NCBI GenBank assembly: GCA_024402435.1
Contig: JAKSTU010000009.1
Span: forward strand, 1 to 64,000
Source of the DNA: Treponemataceae bacterium
Lineage (GTDB): Bacteria; Spirochaetota; Spirochaetia; Treponematales; Treponemataceae
Direction: 5' to 3'
DNA: 64,000 nt
Part shown: positions 55,701 to 64,000 of the stretch, piece by piece
Numbering within the stretch: the first letter of the stretch is position 1
Layout of the letters: each line of letters opens with the position of its first letter
Made by a program: the position numbers and the translations under genes
The notes under the pieces: model-generated
Seen by the model: the letters and a program-made list of their open reading frames with translations, nothing else
What the model was told of the DNA's origin: nothing
The model's database searches: none

Positions 55701-58700
55701 GAAGGCAGAAGACAAAGCTGCGGACGATAATGACTCCAACGTGAGCGGTGTAAAAGCTGTGTATTACCGCGTTACATCAGAGGGCGTTGAACCGACAGAT
55801 TGGATTGAATGCGGAAAAGCAGGAGAAATAACTGTTTCCATCAACTTTGGTGATGAATCATTGGCCCGGTTCCTGGACAAGACAATCACTCTTGAATTCA
55901 TGGGTGAAGACTCTGCTACGAACAAATCGGATGCTGATCCTGTGGGACACACATTCTATACAGATACGAAAGCTCCTTCCGTAGTATTTGGCGCAATGCC
56001 GTCAGACTTCAAGACAAACAGCAACTTTGAAATCACAGGAACTGCAGCTGATAATGATGCAGCATCTGAGCAGGTTGTGGCATACGTTCATAGCCGCAAT
56101 ATAACTTCAAAAGACGGAATTATCGGATCAGGAACAAAACTTGACAACACAGGAACTGATTCCGACTGGAAATTCACAGTTCCTGCGAATACTTTGGCAC
56201 CGGACGGATTATGGCGTGTAACAGTTGTTGCAACAGACAAGAACGGACGTACCAACCTGGACGAAATGATCGATACAAACGATTATTACGAATTTACGGC
56301 CGACAATACTGCTCCGGAAATTCATTTGAGCAACCTGAGTGATGAAGACAAAATTTCTTCTTCAAGTTTTACAATCAACGGTTCTATTATTGAAGATACA
56401 AGCGGAATTGAAGAAGTAAAATACACAACTAACAAAACGCCAGTATCTGATGACAACGGTACAACTGTTTCCAATCCTTCTGCAAACATGCAGATCAATC
56501 TGCATGACTTGAAAGAACAGGATTATGAAATTCAGATCCGTGTCAAAGACAAAGCCGGAAACATTACGTTCTACCCGAAAGAAGGAACAGGGGATAACTG
56601 CTTTGTAACAATTCACGTTGACCAGGAATCTCCCCGTGCAACATTCGGTAATAGTGCTGACACTACAGACATTACTCTGCTTCAGTCAAAAGAAAACCTT
56701 GTAATAAAAGGTTTTGCCGATGATGCAAAGATCAGCGCTACACCTTCAATTCGTCAGGCAGATTCAATCAAGCTTGAATACAACAAAGAAGGAACAACAG
56801 TTGATGTAACAAGTGAGACTTCATGGGACAAAGCAACAGGTGAATGGACATATACACTTCCGAAAGACAAAGGTGACGGTGACTACGTCTTTACACTGAC
56901 AGTAACTGATAAAGCAGGCAAAACTGCCACAGTAAGCCGCAACGTAAAGATTGATACAACTGCTCCGACTCTCTCGATTTCTTATCCTGCAGACGGTTTC
57001 TCAGTAGAAAACGGCGAGATTGAAATAAGAGGTTCTGCAAGCGATTATGGAGTCGGTTTCTCAGGAAAGCATATTTTCTATAAACTGGATGACGGAGAAT
57101 ACGCCGGTATTGACTACAACAACAGTGCAAGCTGGGCATCAGGTGAACTGGATCTTGGTACCACAGAAGGAACTCATACAGTTTCTGTTTATGCAGTGGA
57201 TGCTTTGGGCAACGCAACTGAACCTGAAACACGTACATTCTATTTTGACAAGTCTCAGCCTGTAATCACAGAAACAAAAATCGGAACAACTGATACTGTA
57301 AGCAGTGGTGCAACAGTAGAATTCAGCGGTACTTGGACAGAAACAAACGGTGTAAACAAGATTCAGATTCAGTACAGAAAAGACGGTGGAAATCTGCAGC
57401 TTCTGGAAACATTCGATAATTTAACTCCCCCGAAAACTGCTGCAGACGGAACCGAAAACTGGTCTTATTCAAAGAATGACTTTGAATCCGGAACTTATGA
57501 ATTTGAAATCACCATTGAAGATATAGCAGGAAAGACAAATACACTTACAAGACGTGTAAAGATTGACCTTGCAGCTCCAAAGGCTCCGGCAAACATTCAT
57601 GCGGAAGGAAATTCAAGCACCAGTGCCGCCGGAACTTATTACAGTGACAAAATCAAGTTTACCGGAACAGCAAGTGATGATGACGGACAGTCTGCTTCCG
57701 GAATCCAGAAAGTTGAGTATTCTTTGGACGGTGCAAACTGGTCTTCTGACAACATGATGGGAACATCCAACTGGCAGGTTGAAATCCCGGGAACTTCATT
57801 CTCGGAAGAAAAAGAATATACAGTTTATTTCCGCGCAATAGACAACAGTAATAACGTAGGTCCTGTTTCTACAATTAAAGTCCTGATTGACAAAAACAAT
57901 CCTGTTGCGACAATTGCTGCAGACGGTGAAGAACGGACAGGTGCTTATTCTACTAGAACAATCAGTTTGTCCGGTGAAGCATCAGATACGAATCGGGTAG
58001 TTTCTGCCGGACTTACTGTATCAAAAGACGGTGGAACACCGGTGGCTGCAACTGCCGGCAATGGAGACGGAGAATTCAGTTTTGACAGTACGACCGGCAC
58101 ATGGACTTACACCAAGACTGTGCCTCAAGACGAAGAAAGCACATATGACTTTGTTCTTACCGTAACAGATATTGCAGGAAAAACAGCAACAAAGACACAG
58201 TCTCTCAAAGTTGATACCAAGGCTCCGGAACTGACAACAACATTGACAGAAGGGGCGGTATATACAAACAAAACAACACAGACATTCTCCGTACGTGCTC
58301 AGGACGGAAGCAGCGGACTTGCAGAAACTGATGCAATCATCGCGGTTCTTTATCCGTCATCAGCAGACAGGACAGCCGGATCAAACGGTAGAGCCCAGTC
58401 AATTTCAGGCAACAGTCTTACTGTAGAATTTGCCCAGAAATATGGCCAGGTTGTTGTTGTTACAACAAAAGACAAACTGGGAAATACAAAAGAATATGCG
58501 TACACTGTAGATGCAGACACAGTACGGCCCGAGATTTCAGGAATCAATGCAGTTCCCGTGACAGGCTACCTCAAAGCGGGCGATACATACAGCTTTGGCG
58601 GAACTGCAACAGATAATCTTGGTGTTAAGAAAATCGAAGTAACAGCCACTTTGGGCGGTGTTGCAGTCAATAACGGAACATTCCCGTATACAAAAGACTT

Positions 58701-61700
58701 TGATGACGGAAAAACCGCTCTGTCTGCAGCAGACCTTGCAATTCCGAGTTTTGCCGCAGGAACAGATTCTGCAAACAACGGAACATGGCGCTTCAACATT
58801 ACCGCTTCTGACAAAGCAGGCAACAGTACTTCTTCAAGTGTAGAATTCGTAGTAGACGTAAGTGCTCCGGAAATTGAAAGCATTACAGATGTGCCGGTAA
58901 AAACAACAGATACAGTTTTGCCCTTCCTCTTCAAAGGAAAAGCAAAGGACACAGGAACTTCAGGAATCAGTAAGATTGAATACAAAATCGGAACTGACGG
59001 AACTTGGACAGAAGGAACTGCAGGAAGCAACTGGCTGGCAGAAGTTAAGGAGCTGGCTGAAGGTTCTGGAACAATTCATGTTCGTGCGACAGACGGTGCC
59101 GGAAACGTCAGTGCCGAAGTTTCCAAGGATTTCTTCTATGACAAGGCATACCCCAGTGTTTCCGTAACCGGGGAAACAATCCGTCAGGACAACAAACTCT
59201 TCTCATTGGCCGGAACTGCAGGAGACACATACAAACTGTCAAAAGTGGAAGTGGTTCAGACAAAAGACGGAGTTTCTTATACAAAGACAATCGATGTCTC
59301 AGGAACAAGTGCCGACTGGTCAGCGGCAAATGCATTCCCGCTGAGTGCAAATGAAACCACATCTTCTTCTGTAGCGGCACACGGTGCAGACGGAACCTAC
59401 GAATACACGGTCAAAGTAACTGACGTTGCAACAAAGACAACAACCGCAGCACAGAAAATAACAGTTACAATCGATACGAAAGCACCTGTCGCACCGGTGG
59501 TGTCAACGCCCTCCGCAAGTGAGACAGGAACAAAAGCTCTGTCTGGTGCAACATACCGTTTCAGCGGAACTGTGGCAGACAATGATGGCGGAGTAGGAAT
59601 TGCCGGAGTTGAATACGTCCTGGGAACAAGTGCTCAGGTTCTGGACAGCAGTTCGACAGGAACGCAGGCAGAACTTGACAGTGCAGGACGAAACTGGAAC
59701 TTTACAAAAGACCTTGCAACCGGTAATGGCGCAGCAGGAACTCTGTCAGAAGGCACATATTATCTGTATGTAAGAGCAACAGACAAAGCCGGAAATGTTG
59801 GAGAATGGAGCGCAGCCCGCGTATTTGACGTGGACCAGAGCGCACCTTCGGTTGCAATTGACAGTGAATTCACTGGTGGAGTGAACTATTTCGGTCCCAA
59901 GACAAACTCCGGAACCATTACGATTACCGGAACAGTTGGCGATACACGCGGACTTGCAGTAACAGACGCAATTGTTCTGAAAGCCGGTACAGAAACTGTT
60001 TCCACACTTGGAGCAGCCGATGTATCAGAAGGAACATGGAGCGTTACCGTACCTTCCGCAAAAGTAAATGCAAACAGCAATACTACAATCTATGTAACGG
60101 CAAAGGATGCAGTCGGAAAGACAACGGCAGGCACATGCATCGTATACTATGACAATGTGGCACCGTCTTTCAGCACCAACCTGACCGACAATGCAAAGAT
60201 TGATGATTCTCTTGAAAAGACATACACAATAAACCGCAATGATAACGGATCCGGACTTGCATCATCCGATGACCTTGTAATGACTTACAACGGAAAGAAC
60301 ACAACGATTCCGGCCGGAGCCACAAGTGTGAATATTAAATTCATTGAAGGCAACGGACAGACTGTCAAATTTACGGCAAAGGATGCAGTAGGAAATACAG
60401 AAGAATACACATATACAGTAAGTGCAGACGTAACTTCACCTGTACTTGGCAGCGTAACTTCTGCTCCTGCAAACGGATATCTTAAGAAAGGTGAAACGTT
60501 CAATTTTGGCGGAACAGCTTCTGACAACCTCGGTGTAGCAAAAGTAACAGTAACAGCTACAAAAGACGGAAATGCAGTTGCCAAAGAAGTTTATTCTCAT
60601 GAAAAAACCTTTGATGCCGGAAAAACAAGCCTGAGTTCAGCAGATCTTGCAATTCCTTCATTCGGAGCCGGAGAAGACGCAATCAAGAACGGAACATGGC
60701 GTTTTGTAATCACGGTTTATGATGAAGTTGGAAAGAGCGCAAGCAGTTCAGTTGAATTCACAGTGGATGTCAGCAGTCCTGAAGTAACAGGAATCACTGC
60801 ATATCCAAAGAAGAATGTGGATTCAATTACTCCCTACACATTCCGCGGAACAGCAGAAGACGTGGGATCAGGAATCAGCACGATTGAATACAGTCTGACA
60901 AGTGCAACAGGACCTTGGACAACAGCAGACGGATCTGGAAAGAACTGGTACTCGGATGTAACACTTGCAAAGGAAGGTGCAGGCACAATTTATGTGCGCG
61001 CAACTGACGGAGCAGGAAATACCGGTGCAGTCAAATCACAGGACTTCTACTTTGACAAAGCAAGTCCGAGCATCACGGTGAACGGCGGAACAGCACGCCA
61101 GGCCAGTGCCCAGTTCACTTTGGAAGGAACCGCAACTGATACGAATGCACTGACAAAGGTCACGATTACTCAGACAAAGGCCGGAACAGAAGGCAGTCTG
61201 GTAAAAGAGCTGACAGTAAGCGGCAAAACGGACAGCTGGTCAGCAGCAGACGCATTCCCGCTGAGTGCAGACGACACTGCATACACAGCAGAAGAAATCC
61301 GCAGAAACGAAGCTGACGGAACATATACATACACAATCACAGTAACTGATGATGCCGGAAAGACTGCATCAGCACCTGCCGTAATTGTAACAATCGATAC
61401 GAAAGCACCGGATGTGCCTGTAATCAGCACACCGAAAGCGGACGAAACAGGAACGAACGCACTGACAGGTACAAACTACAAATTCACTGGAACAGTTTCA
61501 GACAATCAGGGTGGTGTAGGTGTCAAGAAAGTAGAATATGCCCTGTTGAACTCAGCGATAGCTCCCGGAGGAGCACCTTCTGATTCGACAGTAGCAGTCG
61601 CTACACTGGACAGTGCAGGAACAAAATGGTCTTTTGACAAAGGTCTTGTAGACGGTACTTCAGGTGATGCGGATAATCTTGGTGAGGGAACTTACTGGCT

Positions 61701-64000
61701 GTATGTCCGTGCGACAGACAAAGCAGACAATACTTCATCATGGAGTACAGGACTCAAATTTGATATAGACAGGAGTAATCCTTCCATAACAATTGATTCT
61801 TCTCTGACACAGGGCACAAACTATTTCGGCGGAACAAAGGGTAACAGCATTACTTTGTCCGGAACAGTAAGCGATACACGCGGACTTGATTCTGACAAAG
61901 CAGTAGAGCTTTCAATCGGCGGAACAGAAATTGCAGCAGTTACAAAAGCAGACGCAGCGACCGGAACATGGAGCGCTGTTGTCCATAGTTCAGATGTTGT
62001 AGCAAATGCTTTGAACACTGTTAAAGTCACCGCCAAGGATGAAGTAGGAAAGACTGTTTCAACCACTTGCGACGTATTCTTTGACAATACTGCCCCGACT
62101 TTCAGTACGACTTTGGTAAATGGTTCTTCCATTACAGACAGTGCTACTCAAACATACACAGTTTCTAGGGCTGATAACGGAGTCGGTCTTGCTGATACAG
62201 GTGCGCTGAAATACACATACAATAGTTCCACTGTAAATGTGGCACCTTCTGAGACAAGTGTTACAATCAATTTCAGTCAGGGTAACGATCAGACTGTTGT
62301 ATTCACTGTAACCGATAAGCTTGGAAACACTGCGGATCATTCCTATACGGTAAATGTTGATACAGAAAGCCCTGTTCTTTCAGGCCTTTCAGCAGTTCCG
62401 GAAAGCGGATATCTTGCCAAAAACGGAACCTACAGTTTTGTAAACGGAACGACTGTGGCAAAAGACAATATCGGTATTGCTTCTGTAACAGTTACTTCAG
62501 TTCACGGATCTGATACAAGTACATATTACTCAAAAACCTTTGACACAGTTCTTAAAAACGGGGATGAAAGTGTAGCATCTTCTCTGGGAATTCCGACCTT
62601 TGAAGCAGGAACTGATTCCGTCAAAAACGGAACATGGCGTTTTACAATCACCATCGCTGATAAAGCAGGAAGAACAACTTCTGAATCTGTAGAATTCGCA
62701 GTGGATGTAAGCAGTCCTGAAGTAACGGGAATCACCGCATACCCGAAGCAGAATGTTGATTCAATTACTCCCTACACATTCCGCGGAACAGCAGAGGATG
62801 TTGGTTCAGGTATCAGCACAATTGAATACAGTCTGACAAGTGCAACAGGATCTTGGACAACAGCAGACGGATCAGGAAAGAACTGGTATTCCGATGTGGA
62901 ACTTACAAAAGAAGGTGCAGGTACAATTTATGTTCGTGCAACTGACGGAGCCGGAAATATCGGTGAAGTGAAGTCTCAGGAATACTACTTTGACAAAGCA
63001 AGTCCGAGCATCACTGTAAATGGCGGAACTGTACGCCAGGAGCAGGGTCTGTTCACACTGGCAGGAAGTGCATCCGATACGAACGCACTGACAAAAGTAA
63101 CAATTACTCAGACAAAGGCCGGAACTGAAGGCAGTCTGACAAAAGAGCTGACAGTAAGCGGAACAAGTGCCGACTGGTCTGCAGCAGACGCATTCCCGCT
63201 GAGTGCAGATGACACTGCATACACAGCAGAGGAAATCAGCAGAAACGAAGCTGACGGTACATATACATACACAATCAAAGTAACTGATGCTGCAGAAAAA
63301 GTAACAACAGCACCTGCTGTAACTGTAACAATCGATACGACAGCACCAGATGTGCCTGAAATTTCTGCTCCGAAAGAAACAGCCCGCGCTGACAAAGCTG
63401 TAAACGGAACGAGTTACAAATTCAGCGGAACAGTTTCTGACAATGAAGGCGGTGTAGGAATTGCAAAAGTTGAGTATGTTCTCGGCACAACTGTTCAGAC
63501 ACTTACAGAAGCTTCAGAAGGAACTGCAGCGGAACTCTTTAACAACGCAACAAACTGGAACTTCACAAAAGATCTGGCAACCGGTGCAGGCGAAGGTGAA
63601 GCATTGTCAGAAGGCACATACTATCTGTATGTTCGCGCAACCGATGCTGCAGGAAACAGGAGCGGATGGAGTGAAGCCCGCGTATTTGACGTGGACCAGA
63701 GCGCACCGGCTTTTGCTTTGGATGCAGAATTTACCGCAGGAACAAACTATTTCGGTGGATTTGATTCGGAAGACAATGCAATCACCAGTATTACACTCAG
63801 CGGTACAGTTTCTGACTCCTACAAATTGGATGACACAGCTGCAGTAACACTGAAAGCAGGTGGCAATGCATTGGTAACAATTCCTGCAAGCAGTGTGAAT
63901 GCCGGAAAGTGGACTGCAACGATCAATTCTACAGATATTGAAGCAAACAAACTGACTGCTCTTTCAATTACTGCTTTGGACGGTGTCGGAAAGACATCAT
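52738..64000 (+). CDS. Giant Ig-like-repeat lipoprotein, at least 3754 aa (runs off the window)
   Basis: An open frame from ATG 52738 to the right edge with no stop. The Shine-Dalgarno AAGGAG precedes it. The N-terminus is a lipoprotein signal with Cys28 in SLFFSC, acceptable for a spirochaetal lipobox. The rest is Ig-like domains about 105-115 residues apart, each opening with a variant of (I/V)DxxAP or FDKxxP and carrying a GTAxDxxG core; about 30 or more are present. From 57562 they form a super-repeat of about 1.92 kb. Likely a long surface fibre or adhesin. It forms an operon with the previous gene. Function is inferred from architecture only, and the C-terminus is not in view. Confidence 0.85.
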   Translation, partial: MKNKTSVQNITRVALGALLVSTSLFFSCPQAGLGPTVDTEAPKVEIISPFTKSVVSRIITISGTASDDKKLNSLSLNLEGTTYKRTKKIENIAVLEDGIWTYDFDTKSLLDDSYSITAEAIDAENKKSYSTVIYEIDNTAPVLVLDRPNSTTESQSEDIDSFGVKISVKGTVTDDHEVRTLSFKVYDSPDDVDPIAEKKFTNFGKDFDLNPGDDFYDTAYGAESGVKTLYYTISAEDEAGNESEVFYLRENLANAGDKDYGGITITSDELSGKNIYSANNKTFYAGTDGKDDLAKLAKSEKLLEAAMEYEISGVADPHKSIGKFTVEKSSTPSFSLQGISKTELGNGLSTDSLADKVQDVISKTTALSFLISPNKNGDLLAANAEDVKARMKVYAVRVTEITADGKLLNGDTDVTSQESGRWTLLPISGEVKKSGTSYTFNVSAENLGYYTYAIRLVGKDTKGHPFENEGDPYLITIESSNAKPDIVFDDENTIYIKEDGSILISGKAYSHVVPTDDDGGKTYLIVKPVIAGIELNISPVGRTDNRIECKERLNGFEAAFDFEIKNDTIKRYLDPKLTESGKSVLETTVGVRAIDDGQKENTEEIQLRYDKELPTVKINSLLPTLKIDGKDNVNGDLALNAEWNDRNLDKTIVSVVSRGVETTIKEYGSKFNSSDEVIDTTKYPDGEDLEIKVTTYDLAGNITSVSRTVHVYQDSDIPSVTFENIYDYRTYADYPADSLKNVFYATTDTLRGSLSDDDGISTLEVRAAKYVEGGTSEQAVWDQMAPDSENDGYIEIVKDDNQSKEYRFEFKLKDKDGNYLSNGEYYLQFRVKDCQGTPSVRETTAVWIAVDEDKPFITLTASEGSFMAGGKPNSISGSVEDSSGEVTLSAEYSFTGEHTFGDFESEPKLLEEYFDNFEDGAGKWTDSFKAPSDSNVYEINYKAKDKYGREESKKVTFKIDMTPPVITVTDWGAELIKTDSSAYKQIKLKAEDKAADDNDSNVSGVKAVYYRVTSEGVEPTDWIECGKAGEITVSINFGDESLARFLDKTITLEFMGEDSATNKSDADPVGHTFYTDTKAPSVVFGAMPSDFKTNSNFEITGTAADNDAASEQVVAYVHSRNITSKDGIIGSGTKLDNTGTDSDWKFTVPANTLAPDGLWRVTVVATDKNGRTNLDEMIDTNDYYEFTADNTAPEIHLSNLSDEDKISSSSFTINGSIIEDTSGIEEVKYTTNKTPVSDDNGTTVSNPSANMQINLHDLKEQDYEIQIRVKDKAGNITFYPKEGTGDNCFVTIHVDQESPRATFGNSADTTDITLLQSKENLVIKGFADDAKISATPSIRQADSIKLEYNKEGTTVDVTSETSWDKATGEWTYTLPKDKGDGDYVFTLTVTDKAGKTATVSRNVKIDTTAPTLSISYPADGFSVENGEIEIRGSASDYGVGFSGKHIFYKLDDGEYAGIDYNNSASWASGELDLGTTEGTHTVSVYAVDALGNATEPETRTFYFDKSQPVITETKIGTTDTVSSGATVEFSGTWTETNGVNKIQIQYRKDGGNLQLLETFDNLTPPKTAADGTENWSYSKNDFESGTYEFEITIEDIAGKTNTLTRRVKIDLAAPKAPANIHAEGNSSTSAAGTYYSDKIKFTGTASDDDGQSASGIQKVEYSLDGANWSSDNMMGTSNWQVEIPGTSFSEEKEYTVYFRAIDNSNNVGPVSTIKVLIDKNNPVATIAADGEERTGAYSTRTISLSGEASDTNRVVSAGLTVSKDGGTPVAATAGNGDGEFSFDSTTGTWTYTKTVPQDEESTYDFVLTVTDIAGKTATKTQSLKVDTKAPELTTTLTEGAVYTNKTTQTFSVRAQDGSSGLAETDAIIAVLYPSSADRTAGSNGRAQSISGNSLTVEFAQKYGQVVVVTTKDKLGNTKEYAYTVDADTVRPEISGINAVPVTGYLKAGDTYSFGGTATDNLGVKKIEVTATLGGVAVNNGTFPYTKDFDDGKTALSAADLAIPSFAAGTDSANNGTWRFNITASDKAGNSTSSSVEFVVDVSAPEIESITDVPVKTTDTVLPFLFKGKAKDTGTSGISKIEYKIGTDGTWTEGTAGSNWLAEVKELAEGSGTIHVRATDGAGNVSAEVSKDFFYDKAYPSVSVTGETIRQDNKLFSLAGTAGDTYKLSKVEVVQTKDGVSYTKTIDVSGTSADWSAANAFPLSANETTSSSVAAHGADGTYEYTVKVTDVATKTTTAAQKITVTIDTKAPVAPVVSTPSASETGTKALSGATYRFSGTVADNDGGVGIAGVEYVLGTSAQVLDSSSTGTQAELDSAGRNWNFTKDLATGNGAAGTLSEGTYYLYVRATDKAGNVGEWSAARVFDVDQSAPSVAIDSEFTGGVNYFGPKTNSGTITITGTVGDTRGLAVTDAIVLKAGTETVSTLGAADVSEGTWSVTVPSAKVNANSNTTIYVTAKDAVGKTTAGTCIVYYDNVAPSFSTNLTDNAKIDDSLEKTYTINRNDNGSGLASSDDLVMTYNGKNTTIPAGATSVNIKFIEGNGQTVKFTAKDAVGNTEEYTYTVSADVTSPVLGSVTSAPANGYLKKGETFNFGGTASDNLGVAKVTVTATKDGNAVAKEVYSHEKTFDAGKTSLSSADLAIPSFGAGEDAIKNGTWRFVITVYDEVGKSASSSVEFTVDVSSPEVTGITAYPKKNVDSITPYTFRGTAEDVGSGISTIEYSLTSATGPWTTADGSGKNWYSDVTLAKEGAGTIYVRATDGAGNTGAVKSQDFYFDKASPSITVNGGTARQASAQFTLEGTATDTNALTKVTITQTKAGTEGSLVKELTVSGKTDSWSAADAFPLSADDTAYTAEEIRRNEADGTYTYTITVTDDAGKTASAPAVIVTIDTKAPDVPVISTPKADETGTNALTGTNYKFTGTVSDNQGGVGVKKVEYALLNSAIAPGGAPSDSTVAVATLDSAGTKWSFDKGLVDGTSGDADNLGEGTYWLYVRATDKADNTSSWSTGLKFDIDRSNPSITIDSSLTQGTNYFGGTKGNSITLSGTVSDTRGLDSDKAVELSIGGTEIAAVTKADAATGTWSAVVHSSDVVANALNTVKVTAKDEVGKTVSTTCDVFFDNTAPTFSTTLVNGSSITDSATQTYTVSRADNGVGLADTGALKYTYNSSTVNVAPSETSVTINFSQGNDQTVVFTVTDKLGNTADHSYTVNVDTESPVLSGLSAVPESGYLAKNGTYSFVNGTTVAKDNIGIASVTVTSVHGSDTSTYYSKTFDTVLKNGDESVASSLGIPTFEAGTDSVKNGTWRFTITIADKAGRTTSESVEFAVDVSSPEVTGITAYPKQNVDSITPYTFRGTAEDVGSGISTIEYSLTSATGSWTTADGSGKNWYSDVELTKEGAGTIYVRATDGAGNIGEVKSQEYYFDKASPSITVNGGTVRQEQGLFTLAGSASDTNALTKVTITQTKAGTEGSLTKELTVSGTSADWSAADAFPLSADDTAYTAEEISRNEADGTYTYTIKVTDAAEKVTTAPAVTVTIDTTAPDVPEISAPKETARADKAVNGTSYKFSGTVSDNEGGVGIAKVEYVLGTTVQTLTEASEGTAAELFNNATNWNFTKDLATGAGEGEALSEGTYYLYVRATDAAGNRSGWSEARVFDVDQSAPAFALDAEFTAGTNYFGGFDSEDNAITSITLSGTVSDSYKLDDTAAVTLKAGGNALVTIPASSVNAGKWTATINSTDIEANKLTALSITALDGVGKTS
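57562..64000 (+). repeat. Super-repeat of about 1.92 kb (six Ig-like domains each), three full copies and a partial
   Basis: Copies begin at 57562, 59470, 61393 and 63331 (spacings 1908, 1923 and 1938 bp), each opening with an IDxxAPxxP segment followed by a GTxSDNxGGVG-type motif. Each contains the same ordered domain types, marked by NYFGG, DNxAPxFST, SGYLxKxxTYxF, VDVSxPE and YFDKAxPS. Copies 2 and 3 are most alike: around 60823 and 62761 they are nearly identical for about 200 bp. Confidence 0.8.

Noticed and set aside
1-64000. tRNA, rRNA, transposase or prophage genes
   Set aside because: No cloverleaf, rRNA-like stretch, transposase motif or phage gene was recognised in the gaps; the only mobile-like signals are the short dispersed repeats.

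Overview
The window is best explained as the chromosomal origin region of a host-associated or gut-type Treponema (Spirochaetota). Three things point there: the gene order DciA-like (DUF721), recF, dnaN, dnaA on one strand with gyrB and gyrA leaving on the other; a spirochaete-type GyrB core (PLWGKMLNVEK); and very large signal-peptide-bearing surface proteins. No species is assigned.

Layout. 1-4239 (minus): DciA-like, recF, dnaN, dnaA, with an AT-rich dnaN-dnaA gap carrying DnaA boxes (likely oriC). 4326-8847 (plus): gyrB and gyrA, separated by a palindromic intergenic repeat. 9062-12151: a secreted protein with three SUMF1-like domains. 12229-12289: two perfect 16-bp palindromes matching the ParB-binding site parS. 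12290-14730 (minus): ydcF-like and argA, separated by a 59-bp tandem repeat. 14835-21564 (plus): ptsI, der, a merR-type regulator, an Rsm22-like methyltransferase, a phosphofructokinase and an FMN alpha-hydroxy-acid oxidising protein, tightly spaced or overlapping. 21576-32840: a short mosaic containing an SDR enzyme, glpK, a permease coupled to a GH42 beta-galactosidase, an ASCH protein, a LacI regulator, a pseudo-SDR, MgtC and a PlpD-like patatin autotransporter. 32857-35587 (minus): pyrF and a fused pyrK-pyrD. 35689-37461 (plus): a 23S rRNA methyltransferase-like protein and a TetR regulator. 37466-45089 (minus): a probable operon of acyl-CoA ligase, iorA, iorB, arginase and a soluble hybrid histidine kinase. 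45161-45883 (minus): ttcA-like. 46213 to the right edge (plus): two adjacent giant Ig-like-repeat genes, a 2166-aa secreted protein ending in a probable beta-barrel and a lipoprotein of at least 3754 aa that runs off the window.

The least expected signal is in the promoters. At about ten transcription-unit heads (dnaA, argA, ptsI, GH42, ASCH, lacI-type, pseudo-SDR, rlmL-like, pyrF, ttcA) a -10-like hexamer ends exactly 6 or 7 nt before the start codon, usually with a -35-like hexamer 16-18 nt further upstream and no usable Shine-Dalgarno. This places the predicted transcription start on the start codon, so these look like leaderless genes. Other unit heads (gyrB, SUMF1 protein, glpK, the ligase operon, the Ig operon) have clear Shine-Dalgarno sequences and leaders. 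The second strong candidate for something new is the Ig-repeat gene pair, whose larger member contains a roughly 1.92-kb super-repeat of about six Ig-like domains in at least three full copies.
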